This document shows, piece by piece, positions 5,699-6,400 of a DNA stretch of 6,400 bases; the stretch's first letter is position 1; each line of letters opens with the position of its first letter. The notes under the pieces were generated by a model. That model searched no databases. It saw only the letters and a program-made list of their open reading frames with translations, and was not told the DNA's origin. Source of the DNA: Bifidobacteriaceae bacterium (lineage in GTDB: Bacteria; Actinomycetota; Actinomycetes; Actinomycetales; WQXJ01). The position numbers were made by a program, and so were the translations under genes. Where the stretch lies: NCBI GenBank assembly GCA_031265345.1, contig JAISCU010000384.1, positions 1-6,400 of the forward strand, in the 5' to 3' direction.

Positions 5699-6120
5699 GC
5701 CAGCGCGTCCAACGCCCGGCGGCGCTCCCAAGCCGCGAACGCCTCCTCCTGCGCGGCGTGTATCCGCACCATCAGCCCGTCGATCTCCGACCGGTTGTCA
5801 GCCCAGTACGACAGGGCGGATTCGACCTGGTCGGTCCTCAGCCCCGTTGACTCCGCGACCCCCGCGACATCGCGCTCTCCCTCCTCGTGCTGGAGCCACG
5901 CCTCCGCGACCGACCACACCTCCGGCCCATCGACCAGGGCCGCCCGGCGTTCGCCGGGGACCGGCTCCACGAACCTGATATGGGGATGCTGTTTGAGTCG
6001 CAGCCATTCGTCCACAGCCACGGAGATGACGGTCGACTTCCGGGTGCCAGTCCGTTCGATATAAGAGGTCAGAGCGCGGTCGACTCGATCCGGCAGACGC
6101 ACGTTGGAGGGAGCTACCAT
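5695..6120 (-). CDS. Antitoxin with RHH N-terminus and DUF433-like C-terminus
   Basis: The product is 141 aa. Residues 4-43 look like a ribbon-helix-helix DNA-binding segment: strand NVRLPDRV, helix DRALTSYIERTG, then helix TVISVAVDEWLRL. Residues about 45-117 follow the DUF433/VapB-like pattern HPHIRFV, GERRAALVDGPEVW, a middle helix, then TDQVESALSYWADNRSEID. The last 25 residues form a charged helix that could cover the toxin. By family knowledge, the N-terminus would bind the operator as a dimer and the rest would bind the DUF5615 toxin. It is the first gene of the pair and its TGA overlaps the toxin ATG by four bases. The ATG at 6120 is preceded by no Shine-Dalgarno sequence but by a -10-like box at leaderless spacing. 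Its frame shows no lesion, so the pair appears intact. Confidence 0.83.
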   Translation of the reverse strand: MVAPSNVRLPDRVDRALTSYIERTGTRKSTVISVAVDEWLRLKQHPHIRFVEPVPGERRAALVDGPEVWSVAEAWLQHEEGERDVAGVAESTGLRTDQVESALSYWADNRSEIDGLMVRIHAAQEEAFAAWERRRALDALA

Positions 6121-6140
6121 GTCTTACAGTGTAGCATAGT
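6121..6140 (-). promoter_or_regulatory. Putative leaderless promoter with palindrome over the -10
   Basis: On the minus strand TACACT (6133-6128) fits the actinobacterial TAnnnT -10 pattern. It is followed by 7 bases and then the ATG at 6120, so transcription would begin at or next to the A of the start codon. No good -35 is seen. The same box is part of TACACTGTA (6133-6125), a 4-1-4 palindrome that a ribbon-helix-helix antitoxin could bind to repress its own operon. Confidence 0.5.
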
Positions 6141-6311
6141 CTGCTTGACCTCCGCCATTCCGCGCCGGGGCAGACGGCGGCCCAGATCGGACCTCGGAGC
6201 ATTCTGGGGACGGGTTCGGCCTCCCGCGCGTCCCCGGAACGGGTCTTGGTCCGAGTTCGCGCGCCCCACGACCCGAAATCCGACTTGGCGGGATCTTGGG
6301 GACGCATCCCA
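6141..6311. other. Non-coding stretch upstream of the toxin-antitoxin pair
   Basis: No gene is supported. A stem GGGGACG (6206-6212) with CGTCCCC (6229-6235) and a short GGGA/TCCC hairpin near 6299-6310 are visible. Minus-strand open frames starting in the terminal repeats give low-complexity Arg/Pro/Ser text and both begin with the same residues, because both start in repeat copies. Confidence 0.45.
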
Positions 6312-6400
6312 GCTGGCGTGGGTCGCCCAATAAGTCGTCTGGAGACTTTTTGGGCGGGGCGACGAGTGGCCGCGCGGCTGGCGCGGGTCGCCCAATAAGT
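6312..6400. repeat. Two 24-base direct repeats with a 65-base period
   Basis: The sequence from 6312 to 6335 recurs at 6377-6400 with a single T/C difference; both end in GGGTCGCCCAATAAGT. The second copy runs exactly to the window edge, so more copies may follow. The 41 bases between them carry the hairpin described separately. Confidence 0.8.
6324..6356. repeat. 13-bp hairpin spanning the repeat and its spacer
   Basis: CGCCCAATAAGTC (6324-6336) and GACTTTTTGGGCG (6344-6356) are complementary at 12 of 13 positions around a 7-base loop, GTCTGGA. The left arm lies mostly in the first direct repeat and the right arm in the spacer. It could act as a transposon-end palindrome, a bidirectional terminator, or part of a palindromic repeat family. 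Confidence 0.65.

Noticed and set aside
5092..6064. Long + strand open frames opposite the hydrolase and toxin-antitoxin genes
   Set aside because: Composition is Arg/Pro/Ser-rich, no motif is present, and the minus strand holds complete recognisable genes.
6312..6400. CRISPR array
   Set aside because: Only two repeats are visible, the 41-base spacer pairs with the repeat itself, and no cas gene is present.

Overview
The base composition (very GC-rich), GTG/TTG start candidates, a probable leaderless promoter and the protein families present point to a high-GC actinobacterium (Actinomycetota). Nothing here fixes the genus. The window reads as an accessory, rearranged region: a recombinase with its own repeat cluster, a secreted/membrane gene pair, two decayed genes, an esterase-like hydrolase and a toxin-antitoxin pair, ending in a repeated palindromic segment.

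Left part (1-1460): a tyrosine recombinase of the integron/XerD-like fold (188-1138, + strand) with all six catalytic residues visible. Its homology seems to begin upstream of the only usable start codon, so its 5' end may be damaged or rearranged. Just after its stop lies a cluster of five alternating copies of a 9-base motif (about CTATGCCGC), including an almost perfect 14-bp inverted repeat, which looks like a set of recombinase-binding or attachment sites. Two more palindromes (1292-1311, 1371-1399) lie between this cluster and the next gene.

Middle (1448-2841): a two-gene operon on the + strand. The first gene encodes a secreted acidic protein with a C-terminal DUF2599-like segment and exactly two cysteines. 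The second encodes a small protein with two membrane spans, joined to the first by a one-base TAATG overlap, and a strong hairpin follows. The function is unknown.

Decay zone (2842-4395): about 370 bases with no recognisable gene, then a decayed minus-strand gene (3212-3489) that is open only if one nonsense codon and one single-base frameshift are repaired. It abuts a 5'-truncated IS4-family transposase remnant (about 3495-4395, + strand) that carries a frameshift, an amber codon and a Gln in place of the catalytic Glu.

Right part (4396-6400, - strand): an alpha/beta hydrolase of the esterase/BD-FAE type with a complete Ser-Asp-His triad. Upstream of it is a toxin-antitoxin pair: an antitoxin with a ribbon-helix-helix N-terminus and a DUF433-like C-terminus, and a DUF5615/PIN-like toxin overlapping it by ATGA. 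The antitoxin appears to have a leaderless promoter with a palindrome over the -10. The last 90 bases hold two 24-base direct repeats 65 bases apart with a 13-bp hairpin between and overlapping them; this array may continue outside the window.
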